Below, one piece after another: positions 52,348-61,942 of a stretch of DNA of 64,000 nt. A program made the translations under genes and the position numbers. The notes beneath the pieces were generated by a model. That model worked only from the letters and a program-made list of their open reading frames with translations, searched no databases and was not told the origin of the DNA. Within the stretch, counting starts at the first letter, position 1, and every line of letters starts with the position of its first letter. Location: NCBI RefSeq assembly GCF_001636615.1, contig NZ_LGEK01000013.1, forward strand, positions 17,785 to 81,784. The letters are read 5' to 3'. Origin of the DNA: Mucilaginibacter sp. L294 (lineage in GTDB: Bacteria; Bacteroidota; Bacteroidia; Sphingobacteriales; Sphingobacteriaceae).

Positions 52348-52692
52348 TTATTTAACCGGTTTTTCAACCAGTTTTGCTTTTGGCACATATATATGATGCC
52401 CCTTTTTATTTACGTAATAGTAATATGAATTTTTATCGATGTAAATAGTTTGCCCCTGTGGCCCTACCTTTTCATCGTATTTTTTATCTGCTACCGCCGA
52501 TGCTCCTTTTGAGGCAACCTCGGCAGTTTTATTACCTACAGCACTTGCCGCTTTTTTGGTGGCATGCCAGCCTTTTTTAGCGGTTGTGCCTACCTTTTGG
52601 CCAAGGGTGGTATCTTTATGTGTTTGGGCAAAAGCCGATGAAGCCGCAAACAACGAGGCAGCAAACATGGCCGATTTAAATAGCTTTTTCAT
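52348..52692 (-). CDS. Small exported Lys/Ala-rich protein
   Basis: 114 residues. Signal peptide (KKLFKSAMFAASLFAASSAFA) then a run of AKKGWHATKKAASAVGNKTAEVASKG-type repeats, which resemble the amphipathic segments of bacterial small envelope or stress proteins, and a C-terminal beta-like segment (QGQTIYIDKNSYYYYVNKKG). A terminator follows. Function is unknown. The positively charged helix could interact with nucleic acid or lipid. Confidence 0.75.
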   Translation of the reverse strand: MKKLFKSAMFAASLFAASSAFAQTHKDTTLGQKVGTTAKKGWHATKKAASAVGNKTAEVASKGASAVADKKYDEKVGPQGQTIYIDKNSYYYYVNKKGHHIYVPKAKLVEKPVK

Positions 52693-52727
52693 TTTCTGGA
52701 AGATTTTTGTTTAGTTAACTGCTATAG

Positions 52728-53735
52728 CTAACTCAATTTCTCTGCCAGTTTCTGCATTTCTATTACCGGGGGGCTTTTCTTGTATAAAATAGCATAAACA
52801 GCCTCGCAAATAGGCATATCTACATTGTATTGCCTGTTCACCTGGTGTAGGCAATTTACTGCATAATATCCTTCGGCAATCATATTCATTTCCAGCTGTG
52901 CCGATTTTACGGTGTAGCCCTTACCTATCATATTACCAAAGGTGCGGTTACGGCTAAACTGCGAATAAGCGGTAACCAGCAGGTCGCCCAGGTACGCCGA
53001 TTCTTTGATATCCCGGTCAATAGGGTGCACCTCGCCAACAAAGCGTTCCAGCTCGCGTATGGCGTTTGATATCAGTACCGCCTGAAAGTTATCGCCATAT
53101 CCTACACCATGGCAAATACCACTGGCAATAGCATAAACATTTTTAAGCACGGCACCGTACTCGGTACCATATATATCATCAGATACGATGGTTTTAATGT
53201 ATCGTGTGCCCAACATGGCGGCAAACGTTGCAGCAAGCGCTGTATTTTGCGATGCTATGGTTAAGTACGATAATTTCTCCAGCGCAACCTCTTCGGCATG
53301 GCAGGGGCCGCTTATTACCAGGATATGGTCAAAGGGTACATCGTAGTGCTCGTTCAAAAACTCGCCGATAATCTTATTCTCATCGGGCACTATCCCTTTT
53401 ATGGCCGATACTATTTTTTTGCCTTTCAGATCTGCCGGGGTTATCCCCTCAAGTGCTTCCTTTAAAAAAGCGGCAGGTACGTTAAGCAGTATAAAATCAA
53501 CTTCCTGTATAAGTGATTTAAGATCGGTAGAGATATTTTGTGCAGGCACCTTAATTTCAACCGAACTTAAATAATTAGGGTTGTGCCTAAATTCGCGAAT
53601 GTGCTGAACCGCCTCACCGTTACGCATCCACCAAAAAATCTCTTTTTCGATAGTGTTATCGGTAAGCATTTTAATATTAGCTGTGGCCCAGCTTCCGCCG
53701 CCCACAACAGCAATTTTGTTTGTTTGCTTAAGCAT
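52728..53735 (-). CDS. gpsA: Glycerol-3-phosphate dehydrogenase (NAD(P)+)
   Basis: 335 residues from ATG 53735 (MLKQTNKIAVVGGGSWATA). The longer frame to 53783 adds a non-homologous 16 residues. Nucleotide-binding VGGGSWATA (variant of GAGSWGTA) at residues 10-18, SAIKGIVPDE, ISGPCHAEEVALE and the substrate-side AVLKNVYAIASGICHGVGYGDN motif. It makes sn-glycerol-3-phosphate for phospholipids in the cytosol. A repeat of the AGCAGAAAGC type lies just upstream. Confidence 0.95.
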   Translation of the reverse strand: MLKQTNKIAVVGGGSWATANIKMLTDNTIEKEIFWWMRNGEAVQHIREFRHNPNYLSSVEIKVPAQNISTDLKSLIQEVDFILLNVPAAFLKEALEGITPADLKGKKIVSAIKGIVPDENKIIGEFLNEHYDVPFDHILVISGPCHAEEVALEKLSYLTIASQNTALAATFAAMLGTRYIKTIVSDDIYGTEYGAVLKNVYAIASGICHGVGYGDNFQAVLISNAIRELERFVGEVHPIDRDIKESAYLGDLLVTAYSQFSRNRTFGNMIGKGYTVKSAQLEMNMIAEGYYAVNCLHQVNRQYNVDMPICEAVYAILYKKSPPVIEMQKLAEKLS

Positions 53736-53801
53736 CAAGTAGTAAATGTCCCATCCGGGTAATTGGTTTTCCCGGTGATGCAAATTAATGAAATATTATG
53801 C

Positions 53802-53890
53802 AGAAAAGCAGAAAGCGGAAAGCTTAAAAGCAGAAAGTGTTAATTCCCTCCTTTTAAGCTCCCCGCTTTTAGCCTTATGCTTTCTGCTAA
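53802..53890. repeat. AGCAGAAAGC/GCTTTCTGC-type intergenic repeat
   Basis: Three related AGCAGAAAG(C/T) units and, in inverted sense, AAGCTCCCCGCTTTTAGCC and TGCTTTCTGCT fill the 161-bp gap between gpsA and the HlyD-type gene. The GCTTTCTGC end overlaps the promoter-proximal part of that gap. Confidence 0.65.
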
Positions 53891-53896
53891 AAAAGA

Positions 53897-55234
53897 TTAC
53901 TTCTTAGCGTCGGTATTAAATAGTTTTGATTTATCTACTTTTTCAACCACCATGCCATCGTTCAATGTTTTTGAGATAGCCGCGAATGGCGCCGATACCA
54001 CTTCTTCGCCGCCTTTAAGGCCGGTCAGGATTTGTATGTAGGTATCGTCCTGTATACCGGTAGTAACCTGAACCTGTTTTACTTTACCTGCCTGCAAAAC
54101 AAATACATATTCTTTTGACGGCGGGGTTGAGGTTGTTTTCTTATCGTCTTTTGGTGCGGTACCACTTGTTGCAGCTGGTTTTTTCTCATCGCGGGTGGTA
54201 ACAGATTGTATGGGTACCGACAGCGCTTTTACGTGGTTGGTGTTTATATCAACCGTAGCGGTTAATCCCGGGCGGAATGGTGAATGGTTTTCAGCATTCT
54301 TTTTCAACAGATCGATGTACGATTGCGCGGTGATACGAACTTTTACCGTAAAATTGGTAACCTGGTCTGCATTGGTACCAACCACATTGGCCGAGCTACC
54401 TATCTCGATAACCTGGCCGGTAAATTTCTTACCCAGGAAAGCATCTATCTCTATCTGCGAATCGTTACCAACGTTAATACGGTTGATATCGTTCTCGTTA
54501 ACATCAACATTAACATCCATTTTGCTCAGGTCAGATATGGTCATGATCTCGGTACCGGCAAATTGCTGGGTACCCAAAACGCGCTCGCCCAGTTCAATTG
54601 ATAATTTTGATACAACACCATCAACAGGTGCATAAATAGTTGTTTTAGCCAGGTTGTCCTGCGCTTCTTTTACAGAAGCCTGTGATTGCACTAAACCAAA
54701 TTTAGACCCAACAACGTTTTGCCTTGCTGCTTCTAACGATGCTTTTGCACCATCATAATTAGCTTTGGCCTGCTCAAACTCGGCAACGGTTAATACCTTT
54801 TTATCAAAAAGTTCTTTACTGCGTTTGTATATCGATTCCTGGTTCACAAAAGTAGCTTCAGACTGTTTAAGCATCTGCGCTGAATTACCCACGCTTGCCT
54901 TTTGGGTGTTGTATGATGCTACCGCACGATCGTACCCTGATTTTAAGATATCCGGGCGGATACGGCATAGCAGCTGGCCTTTTTTAACCACATCACCTTC
55001 TTTTATAGGTAACTCAACAACCTCACCAGATACCTCGGGGCTTATTTTAACCTCAACATGTGGTTTAATCTTACCACTGGCAGATACGGTTTCGTTAATG
55101 TCGCGGCTTTCGGCTTTTTCAACAGCAACCTGTGTTAGCTGTGGTTTGCCTATTATACCTGTGGCCTTACCTATAATTAATAGTACGATAAGTGCCCCAA
55201 GGCCTATCAGAATATATTTAGTAGTTTTTCCCAT
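53897..55234 (-). CDS. Efflux periplasmic adaptor (HlyD/MacA type)
   Basis: 445 residues. N-terminal helix (YILIGLGALIVLLIIGKATGI), barrel-sandwich halves (ASGKIKPHVEVKISPEVSGEVVELP and KTTIYAPVDGVVSKL), a long coiled-coil hairpin (about 100-200) and beta-barrel segments. The C-terminal region has a Lys/Thr-rich linker (TSGTAPKDDKKTTSTPP), not typical of all homologs. It joins an inner-membrane pump to TolC. The TolC gene lies 26 bp upstream, but no MacB or RND pump gene is adjacent. Confidence 0.9.
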   Translation of the reverse strand: MGKTTKYILIGLGALIVLLIIGKATGIIGKPQLTQVAVEKAESRDINETVSASGKIKPHVEVKISPEVSGEVVELPIKEGDVVKKGQLLCRIRPDILKSGYDRAVASYNTQKASVGNSAQMLKQSEATFVNQESIYKRSKELFDKKVLTVAEFEQAKANYDGAKASLEAARQNVVGSKFGLVQSQASVKEAQDNLAKTTIYAPVDGVVSKLSIELGERVLGTQQFAGTEIMTISDLSKMDVNVDVNENDINRINVGNDSQIEIDAFLGKKFTGQVIEIGSSANVVGTNADQVTNFTVKVRITAQSYIDLLKKNAENHSPFRPGLTATVDINTNHVKALSVPIQSVTTRDEKKPAATSGTAPKDDKKTTSTPPSKEYVFVLQAGKVKQVQVTTGIQDDTYIQILTGLKGGEEVVSAPFAAISKTLNDGMVVEKVDKSKLFNTDAKK

Positions 55235-55260
55235 GATGATTTCAGGATTGTTTTTTGTGT

Positions 55261-56703
55261 TTAAAGTGTTATAGGGTTTCCGAGATAATAGTCAATTACT
55301 TTGTTTCTGAATACAACCTCATATTGCGCGTTTATCAAATCAAATTGCGATTTGTTAAGGTTGGTTAGCGAGGTGTTATAATCAAGCGAGTTCACCAGGC
55401 CTACATTATACCTTTGTTGTATCACATTAAAGGCATCTTTATTGGCGTTATAGGTTTGCAGTGTACTCTGATATCTTTTATTGGCGGCCTTAACATCCCA
55501 AACTGCCTGGTAGATGATCTTACTTAGGTTATTCTTGGCTAATTGTGCGGTAACAATGGCGTTCTCGTTAGTGATCTTTGCCTTACGCACCGCTGTACGG
55601 GCGCTGAAGCGGTTGAAGATCGGGATCTGTAAGCTAATACCTACCGATTGATTAAAGTTGTCGCTTAACTGCCTACCGAGCGGGTAATGCAGTATGGGAG
55701 CGGTATAATTTGGTACAACAACGGCATTGCCCGAATTTTGCACAAAACCTACGGTATCAACCCTGCCGGTAGCAAATGGGGTGCCTTGTAAGCGGCGTGC
55801 ATCTGAATAATTTGAACCCACCTGCCCAAATAACACCACACTTGGATAATAATTACCCCTTGCAACTTTAATATCCTGCTCGGCAGCTTTTTGCCTTGCT
55901 TCGGCAAGTGATACATCCGGGTTAACAGCCAGTGCTGTCTTTAAAACCTCTTCCGGATCAAACAATGTTGCCGCGTTTTTAAACTTGCTGATGTCTGGTT
56001 TCTCAAATGTAATGTTGGTTGCCGGCGGCATCTCCATATACTGTTTAAGGGTGAGTATGGAAAGTTCCAGCTGATTCTCGGCATTAGTATAGTTCAGGTC
56101 GGCGGTTGATTGCGAAGCCTTGGCCTGCGACAGATCAGCCTGGGTTTGGTTACCCACATCAAAGTTTTTCTGTGCCCTGTCTAACGTTATTTTGGCAATA
56201 TCAATTTGCTGTTGTGCCGCGGTTACCAGATCCTGGTTGGTTAATATTTGCAGGTATTGGGTAACTACATTTAAAACCAGGTCGTTTTTTACTTTAGCTG
56301 TGTTGCTCCTGTCGGCACCAAGCAACAGTTTATTTTCTATAACCTGGTTACGTAACTGCCCGCCTTGAAAAAGCGTTACCTGTGATGACAGGTTACCACT
56401 TAAGGCAAAAATACGCTGGTTAGTAAACTGGTTGGTAGAGGGGTCAATATTACGGCCAAAGTTAAAAGAACCTTGTGGTCCGGCGGTTAAATTGGGTAGC
56501 TGGTTGTATTTAGATTGCTTCAGGGTCTCTTCTGATAGCGCCTCACTAAACTGTGCTTGTTTTATAGTTAAGTTACGTTCAAGCGTAAGGTCGATAGCTT
56601 TTTGCAGGGTGATAACTTCCTGTGCTTTTGCCGTAAAATTAACAGTCGAAAGTAATATGAAGCAGGCAATAGTTACTTTTGCGATGTGTAAGTTTAGTTT
56701 CAT
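55261..56703 (-). CDS. TolC family outer-membrane efflux protein
   Basis: 480 residues from ATG 56703 (MKLNLHIAKVTIACFILLST), a better signal peptide than the upstream ATG at 56748. The sequence has the internally repeated helical-coil OEP domain (ITLQKAIDLTLERNLTIKQAQFSEAL and later TLFDPEEVLKTALAVNPDVSLAEARQKAAEQDIKVARGNYYP), and two beta-barrel segments. It is the channel partner of the adaptor encoded next. Confidence 0.93.
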   Translation of the reverse strand: MKLNLHIAKVTIACFILLSTVNFTAKAQEVITLQKAIDLTLERNLTIKQAQFSEALSEETLKQSKYNQLPNLTAGPQGSFNFGRNIDPSTNQFTNQRIFALSGNLSSQVTLFQGGQLRNQVIENKLLLGADRSNTAKVKNDLVLNVVTQYLQILTNQDLVTAAQQQIDIAKITLDRAQKNFDVGNQTQADLSQAKASQSTADLNYTNAENQLELSILTLKQYMEMPPATNITFEKPDISKFKNAATLFDPEEVLKTALAVNPDVSLAEARQKAAEQDIKVARGNYYPSVVLFGQVGSNYSDARRLQGTPFATGRVDTVGFVQNSGNAVVVPNYTAPILHYPLGRQLSDNFNQSVGISLQIPIFNRFSARTAVRKAKITNENAIVTAQLAKNNLSKIIYQAVWDVKAANKRYQSTLQTYNANKDAFNVIQQRYNVGLVNSLDYNTSLTNLNKSQFDLINAQYEVVFRNKVIDYYLGNPITL

Positions 56704-56793
56704 ATAATAAATGTATACAATTGTAAGTAACCGATAATTACTTTGCAAGCTCTGTTTTATTGTTAAAATTTTAAATACTTAAACGTTTTACGA

Positions 56794-57441
56794 ATGTACC
56801 TGGTAAAAACTCCTTGGTGGCTTAAAAAGCTGTATCCTAATTTAATATGGGATACCAAGCCCGGTGCCCGTTGCATTTATTTGACTTTTGACGACGGCCC
56901 TATCCCCATTGTTACACCGTTTGTATTAAATATTTTAAAAAAGCATAATGCCAAAGCTACATTTTTTTGCATTGGCGATAATGTACGCAAGCACCCCGAT
57001 GTATTTGCCGATGTAAAAAAAGGCGGCCACACTATAGGTAACCACACTTACAACCACCTTAAAGGCTGGGCTACTGATAACCAAACCTACCTGGATAATT
57101 TTTTACTGGCCGATAAGGTTTTGGATACCCCACTGTTTCGCCCGCCGTATGGCCGTATTAAAAAGGAGCAGGCAAAACTGCTTAAACAAGCCCGGCCCGA
57201 TCTTAAAATTATTATGTGGGATGTGCTTAGCGGCGATTTCGATATGAGCCTTAACCCCGAAGAATGTTTAAAGAATGTTTTAAAGAATGTGCAGCCCGGC
57301 TCTATCGTATTGTTCCACGATAGCGTAAAGGCCTTTCATAAAATGGGATATGTACTGCCCCTGGTTTTAGAACATTTTAGTAAGGAAGGGTATACCTTTG
57401 AATGTTTAAACGCTGAGATGTTTAGTTCTTTGGCTCCCTGA
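56794..57441 (+). CDS. Polysaccharide deacetylase family protein
   Basis: 215 residues. NodB-type motifs: TFDDGP (residues 29-34), HxxxH in GNHTYNH, and RPPYGR, with the C-terminal LFHDS His. All metal and catalytic positions are present. There is no cleavable signal peptide. It likely removes acetyl groups from peptidoglycan or exopolysaccharide sugars. It is divergent from the TolC gene. Confidence 0.92.
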   Translation: MYLVKTPWWLKKLYPNLIWDTKPGARCIYLTFDDGPIPIVTPFVLNILKKHNAKATFFCIGDNVRKHPDVFADVKKGGHTIGNHTYNHLKGWATDNQTYLDNFLLADKVLDTPLFRPPYGRIKKEQAKLLKQARPDLKIIMWDVLSGDFDMSLNPEECLKNVLKNVQPGSIVLFHDSVKAFHKMGYVLPLVLEHFSKEGYTFECLNAEMFSSLAP

Positions 57442-57611
57442 AGCAAGGCCTGATCAAAATCTCCACGGGAGTGACGACCGCTTATTTAGAACATATCCAA
57501 ATAACAATTGTACAAAGCCCTGACTGTGAATAAAGTTTATATTTTGTAAATTCGCCGCAAGTCCTCCATCAGGCGGATTTCAATATCTTTTACTACTAAA
57601 AATCAAACATT

Positions 57612-59879
57612 ATGGCTTTTGATTTAGACATGATCAAAAAGGTTTATGATCGCTACAGCACCCGCGTGGATGCTGCCCGCAAAGCGACCGGTAAACATCT
57701 TACTTTAACCGAAAAAATATTATACGCTCACCTTAGCGAAGGTGATGCTAAAAAAGCATTTGAACGCGGTACCGACTACGTTGATTTTGCACCAGACCGT
57801 GTGGCTATGCAGGATGCAACCGCGCAAATGGCGCTATTGCAATTTATGCAGGCAGGCCGCCCGCAGGTTGCAGTACCATCAACCGTACATTGCGATCACT
57901 TAATACAAGCAAAAGTTGGCGCCGTTGCCGATTTAAATACCGCGGTTGATATTAACCGCGAAGTTTACGACTTCCTTTCATCTGTATCTGATAAATACGG
58001 TATCGGTTTCTGGAAAGCCGGTGCAGGTATCATCCACCAGGTTGTTTTAGAGAACTACGCGTTCCCGGGTGGTATGATGATAGGTACCGATTCACACACC
58101 CCTAATGCAGGTGGTTTGGGTATGGTGGCTATTGGTGTTGGCGGTGCCGATGCCTGCGATGTAATGGCAGGTTTACCATGGGAGCTAAAATTCCCTAAAC
58201 TGATCGGTGTAAAATTAACCGGTAAATTATCGGGTTGGACATCAGCTAAAGACGTTATTTTGAAAGTAGCAGGTATCCTTACTGTAAAAGGTGGTACCGG
58301 TGCTATTGTTGAATATTTTGGCGAAGGTGCACGTTCACTTTCTGCAACCGGTAAAGGTACCATCTGTAACATGGGTGCCGAAATTGGCGCAACCACTTCT
58401 ATTTTTGGTTACGACGAAAAAATCGCCACTTACCTAAGCGGTACCAAACGTGCCGAAGTTGCTGAGCTGGCCAACGCTGTTGCACAGCACTTAACTGGCG
58501 ATGATGAAGTTTACGCAAACCCTGAGCAATACTTTGACCAGGTTATCGAAATTAACTTATCAGAGCTTGAGCCGCACGTTAACGGCCCTTTCACGCCGGA
58601 TCTGGCATGGCCTATCTCTAAATTCGCGCAGGCGGTTAAAGAAAACAACTGGCCAACTAAATTAGAGGTTGGTTTGATAGGTTCTTGTACCAACTCGTCA
58701 TACGAAGATATCACCCGTTCTGCATCTATCGCGAAACAGGCTATTGATAAAAACCTGGTTACTAAAGCCGAGTTTACCATTACACCGGGTTCTGAATTGG
58801 TACGTTATACTGTTGAGCGCGATGGTTACTTAGGTACCTTCGAGGCTATGGGCGGTGTGGTATTGGCTAACGCCTGTGGCCCATGTATTGGCCAGTGGGC
58901 CCGTCATACCGACGACCCTACCCGCAAAAACTCTATCATCACATCGTTTAACCGTAACTTTGCTAAACGCCAGGATGGTAACCCTAATACACACGCTTTT
59001 GTGGCCTCTCCGGAGATCGTTACAGCGTTTGCTATAGCGGGCGACCTTACCTTTAACCCCCTTACTGATACGTTAACAAACAAAGCAGGCGAGCAGGTTA
59101 AATTTGACGAGCCACAGGGTATTGAAATGCCGATAAGAGGTTACGCGGTTGAGGATGCCGGTTACCAGGCACCTGCCGAAGATGGCAGCGGTGTTGAGGT
59201 TATTGTTAGCCCAACATCATCACGCTTACAATTACTGGAGCCGTTTACCCCATGGGAAGGCACGGACATTACCGGCTTAAGGCTGCTTATTAAAGCCCGC
59301 GGTAAATGTACTACCGACCATATCTCTATGGCAGGCCCGTGGTTAAAGTTCCGTGGTCACCTTGACAATATATCAAACAATATGCTGATAGGTGCTATCA
59401 ACTACTTTAACAACACTGCTGATAGCGTTAAAAACGAAATAACCGGCGAATACGGCCCGGTACCTGCCACCCAACGCGACTACAAAGCCGCTGGTATAGG
59501 TACTGTTGTTGTTGGCGACGAGAACTATGGCGAAGGCTCATCACGCGAGCACGCAGCTATGGAACCACGCCACCTGGGTGTACGTGCCATACTGGTAAAA
59601 TCATTTGCCCGTATCCACGAAACCAACCTTAAAAAACAAGGTATGCTGGGTATCACCTTTGCAGATGTAAACGATTACGAAAAAATACAAGAGGACGATG
59701 TTATTGATATTATAGGTTTAACCACCTTTGCCCCGGGCAAACAGTTAACCGTAGTATTACACCATGCAAATGGTACAACAGAAAGCTTCCCGGTAAACCA
59801 CACCTATAATGCACAGCAAATAGAGTGGTTTAAAGCAGGCGGCGCGCTGAACATCATCCGCAGGCAAATGATCTCTTAA
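57612..59879 (+). CDS. acn: Aconitate hydratase
   Basis: 755 residues, size of the mitochondrial-type aconitase. [15 protein letters not shown] and a [13 protein letters not shown] motif, then the CGPCIGQW cysteines that ligate the 4Fe-4S cluster. A swivel domain follows with [30 protein letters not shown] and the [13 protein letters not shown]-terminus. It isomerises citrate to isocitrate in the TCA cycle. The last 62 bp of the gene and the terminator are duplicated downstream at 60282. Confidence 0.96.
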   Translation: MAFDLDMIKKVYDRYSTRVDAARKATGKHLTLTEKILYAHLSEGDAKKAFERGTDYVDFAPDRVAMQDATAQMALLQFMQAGRPQVAVPSTVHCDHLIQAKVGAVADLNTAVDINREVYDFLSSVSDKYGIGFWKAGAGIIHQVVLENYAFPGGMMIGTDSHTPNAGGLGMVAIGVGGADACDVMAGLPWELKFPKLIGVKLTGKLSGWTSAKDVILKVAGILTVKGGTGAIVEYFGEGARSLSATGKGTICNMGAEIGATTSIFGYDEKIATYLSGTKRAEVAELANAVAQHLTGDDEVYANPEQYFDQVIEINLSELEPHVNGPFTPDLAWPISKFAQAVKENNWPTKLEVGLIGSCTNSSYEDITRSASIAKQAIDKNLVTKAEFTITPGSELVRYTVERDGYLGTFEAMGGVVLANACGPCIGQWARHTDDPTRKNSIITSFNRNFAKRQDGNPNTHAFVASPEIVTAFAIAGDLTFNPLTDTLTNKAGEQVKFDEPQGIEMPIRGYAVEDAGYQAPAEDGSGVEVIVSPTSSRLQLLEPFTPWEGTDITGLRLLIKARGKCTTDHISMAGPWLKFRGHLDNISNNMLIGAINYFNNTADSVKNEITGEYGPVPATQRDYKAAGIGTVVVGDENYGEGSSREHAAMEPRHLGVRAILVKSFARIHETNLKKQGMLGITFADVNDYEKIQEDDVIDIIGLTTFAPGKQLTVVLHHANGTTESFPVNHTYNAQQIEWFKAGGALNIIRRQMIS

Positions 59880-59920
59880 TTTCGGATATCGAATTTTCAA
59901 TTTCGAATTTATATTATTCA

Positions 59921-59950
59921 AAGCCTTCCCGAATGGGGAGGCTTTTTTTG
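59921..59950 (+). terminator. Intrinsic terminator of the aconitase gene
   Basis: AAGCCTTCCC (59921-59930) pairs with GGGGAGGCTT (59935-59944), one G-U pair, GAAT loop, then seven Ts. A near copy is found at 60358-60387. Confidence 0.9.
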
Positions 59951-59967
59951 TGGGCAATCTCCACCAC

Positions 59968-60038
59968 GTCATTGCGAGAAGCGTAGCGACGTGGCAATCT
60001 TCGACACGCATGTAGCCTGCTTTTCTATCGAAGATTGT
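59968..60038. repeat. Dispersed palindromic repeat, GTCATTGCGAG family, truncated copy
   Basis: Same left end as 11038 and 34080 (GTCATTGCGAGAAGCG...CGTGGCAATCTTCGA and the facing TCGAAGATTG), but the last arm, CTCGCAATGAC, is missing: sequence changes to TTTGATTTTTTGCG at 60039. Confidence 0.85.
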
Positions 60039-60063
60039 TTGATTTTTTGCGAAACAAAAACAT

Positions 60064-60166
60064 GTCATTTCGAGGGAAGCGCAGCGACGAGAAATCTTGT
60101 TCATTACGCAATGTTCACCGCCTGTCACTCGAACAAGATTTCTCCTCGTACCTCGTTCGAAATGAC
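60064..60166. repeat. Dispersed palindromic repeat, GTCATTTCGA family, copy 2
   Basis: About 103 bp, GTCATTTCGAGG start, TCGAAATGAC end, internal AACAAGATTTCTCCTCGTACC as in 11171-11297. Confidence 0.88.
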
Positions 60167-60189
60167 AACCGGTTCATTTAGCTCTTGTT

Positions 60190-60275
60190 GTTGTTGGTGT
60201 TGTCACCAACAAGTCGCCATGCATCCGGACTTGCAATTAGCCGTCCTAAATGTTGTTGGTGACAACACCAACAAC
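60190..60275. repeat. Long perfect inverted repeat, GTTGTTGGTGTTGTC type
   Basis: Perfect 23-bp arms (60190-60212 and 60253-60275) separated by 40 nt. Left arm GTTGTTGGTGTTGTCACCAA, right arm reads its complement. It can form a very stable hairpin. Confidence 0.88.
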
Positions 60276-60281
60276 GGCGGA

Positions 60282-60387
60282 AAATAGAGTGGTTTAAAGC
60301 AGGCGGCGCGTTGAACATCATCCGCAGGCAAATGGCTTCTTAAGAAGTTCAAAGCCGAAAGCCTTCCCGATTGGGGAGGCTTTTTTT
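60282..60387 (+). pseudogene. Duplicated 3' end of the aconitase gene with terminator copy
   Basis: 60282-60343 matches 59818-59879 at 58 of 62 positions: same [15 protein letters not shown] reading, then A-S-stop instead of I-S-stop. The segment has no start codon in frame and cannot be a full gene. A terminator nearly identical to that of the gene follows (60358-60387, AAAGCCTTCCC-GATT-GGGGAGGCTTTTTTT). This is a remnant of a gene duplication or an insertion scar. Confidence 0.9.
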
Positions 60388-60407
60388 GTGGCCGATGTCT
60401 CCATCAT

Positions 60408-60508
60408 GTCATTTCGAACGAGGTACGAGGAGATCTGGTTCATTATGCTAAGTTCGCCGCCTATCAATCGAACAAGATTTCTCCTCGCTATCGCTCGTTC
60501 GAAATGAC
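60408..60508. repeat. Dispersed palindromic repeat, GTCATTTCGA family, copy 3
   Basis: About 101 bp, GTCATTTCGAACGAGGTACG start and TCGAAATGAC end. It follows the duplicated aconitase tail. Confidence 0.85.
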
Positions 60509-60573
60509 AAGCGGGTTGATAGACTCTCTCTTGTGCTCTTTATAAACGAGCGCAAGTTTTCCCCAACATCTTA

Positions 60574-61929
60574 TTAACTACTTAATATCTTTTTCTTTTC
60601 GGCGTCAAACTCCTCCTGTGAAAGGATCCCCGCGTCCAATAGTTCTTTAAGATCAAGCAACGCTTGTTTTTTTGAGGCGATCCCATCTGTTGATGGTTTT
60701 GAAGAAGCATTCGTAACTGCTGCCCCTGTGCTGCTTGTTCCTAAATCCCCGGTGGGCTTAGGGCCGTATTGAAGTAAAAGCGCTGTTATTTCGTTAAACC
60801 CTTTTACATTGGCGTAATCAATTGCCCGCTGGTCTTTCACATTTACAATACCCGCGTCCGCACTTTTTTGCAGCAATTCGGCTGCAATATCCTTTTTACC
60901 GTTTGATGCAGCATAATGCAACGCGGTATTGCCAGATTCATCCTGCCTGTTAACATCCGCGCCCTTCTCCAGCAGCATTCTGATCATGGCCAGGTGCCCG
61001 TTCTTTGCGGCCACATGCAATAAAGTTTCGCCGCCGTACTGTTTGCCCGATAAGTTATACCCGTTATCAGAGGCAGCCCCTCCGTTGTTAGATTCAAGCC
61101 AATCCAGATAGGAACCCATATCATCGCCGCTTGTGCCCGGTTTACTGTAATTAACATCCAGGCCACTATCCAAAAACATAGCAACCATCTCCTTTTGGTT
61201 ATGCGCGCAGGCATACCATATGGGCGATACACTCTCTTTAGATACTGTGGTTACATCAGCCCCATGATCTATCAGCAGTTTGGTTATGATACGGCTGCCG
61301 GCTATCGCGGCTATCAATAAGGCGGTTTCGCCGCGGTCATTTGCATGGTTTACGTTGGCCCCGGCTTTCAGTAATGTTTCAAGCACGGGCAGGGTGTTGT
61401 TGCGCACTGCCAAAATAATGGCGGTATCGCCTGCCTTGGTTGATGCTTCTATATTAGCCCCATGTTTCAGCAATTCCTCTACAGCTTGTTTATTTTTATA
61501 TGCAGAGGCGATCAATAAAGGTGTTTCTGCTTCGTTATTAACCGCATTTACATCTAAGCCCTTTTCTATTAGCTTTTGCATCATTTCAAACTGGCCCGAA
61601 ACTGCAACTAAATGCAACAAGCTATTCCCTGCAAAATCATTAATATCGGTTTTGGCACCTTGATCGAGCAGGTATGATGCGGTTTGTTTTTGCTTTTGAA
61701 GCAGCGCGAAGTAAAATGGGGTTTCGCCCCGCTGGTCTTCATAATCTAAAATAGCGCCGGCCTCAACAAGTTGCTTTACCAGGTCCAGGTAGCCCCTGTG
61801 GGCGGCATAATGCAATGCGGTGCGGCCTCTCTCGTCGGTATACTTTACATCCGCTTCTTTGTTTGCAAGTAATAGTTCTGCTATTTTCCGGTTACCGTTT
61901 TCGCAGGCAATAATAAAAGACATTGACAT
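60574..61929 (-). CDS. Ankyrin-repeat protein with C-terminal SHOCT domain
   Basis: 451 residues. About 11 ankyrin repeats (GRTALHYAAHRGYLDLVKQLVEAG, GETPFYFALLQKQKQTASYLLDQG, GNTALHYAASNGKKDIAAELLQ). A Thr/Ser/Ala linker (about 390-420) leads to DLKELLDAGILSQEEFDAEKKKILSS, a SHOCT motif, a small oligomerisation module. No signal peptide or helix is visible, so it is likely cytosolic. It is 13 bp downstream of another ankyrin gene. The ankyrin-SHOCT combination is uncommon and its partner is not deducible. Confidence 0.92.
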   Translation of the reverse strand: MSMSFIIACENGNRKIAELLLANKEADVKYTDERGRTALHYAAHRGYLDLVKQLVEAGAILDYEDQRGETPFYFALLQKQKQTASYLLDQGAKTDINDFAGNSLLHLVAVSGQFEMMQKLIEKGLDVNAVNNEAETPLLIASAYKNKQAVEELLKHGANIEASTKAGDTAIILAVRNNTLPVLETLLKAGANVNHANDRGETALLIAAIAGSRIITKLLIDHGADVTTVSKESVSPIWYACAHNQKEMVAMFLDSGLDVNYSKPGTSGDDMGSYLDWLESNNGGAASDNGYNLSGKQYGGETLLHVAAKNGHLAMIRMLLEKGADVNRQDESGNTALHYAASNGKKDIAAELLQKSADAGIVNVKDQRAIDYANVKGFNEITALLLQYGPKPTGDLGTSSTGAAVTNASSKPSTDGIASKKQALLDLKELLDAGILSQEEFDAEKKKILSS

Positions 61930-61942
61930 GTATTGATTATTT

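Noticed and set aside
59757..60128. 123-residue reverse ORF over the acn tail and repeats
   Set aside because: It reads across a coding region, a terminator and a repeat. It has no domain features.
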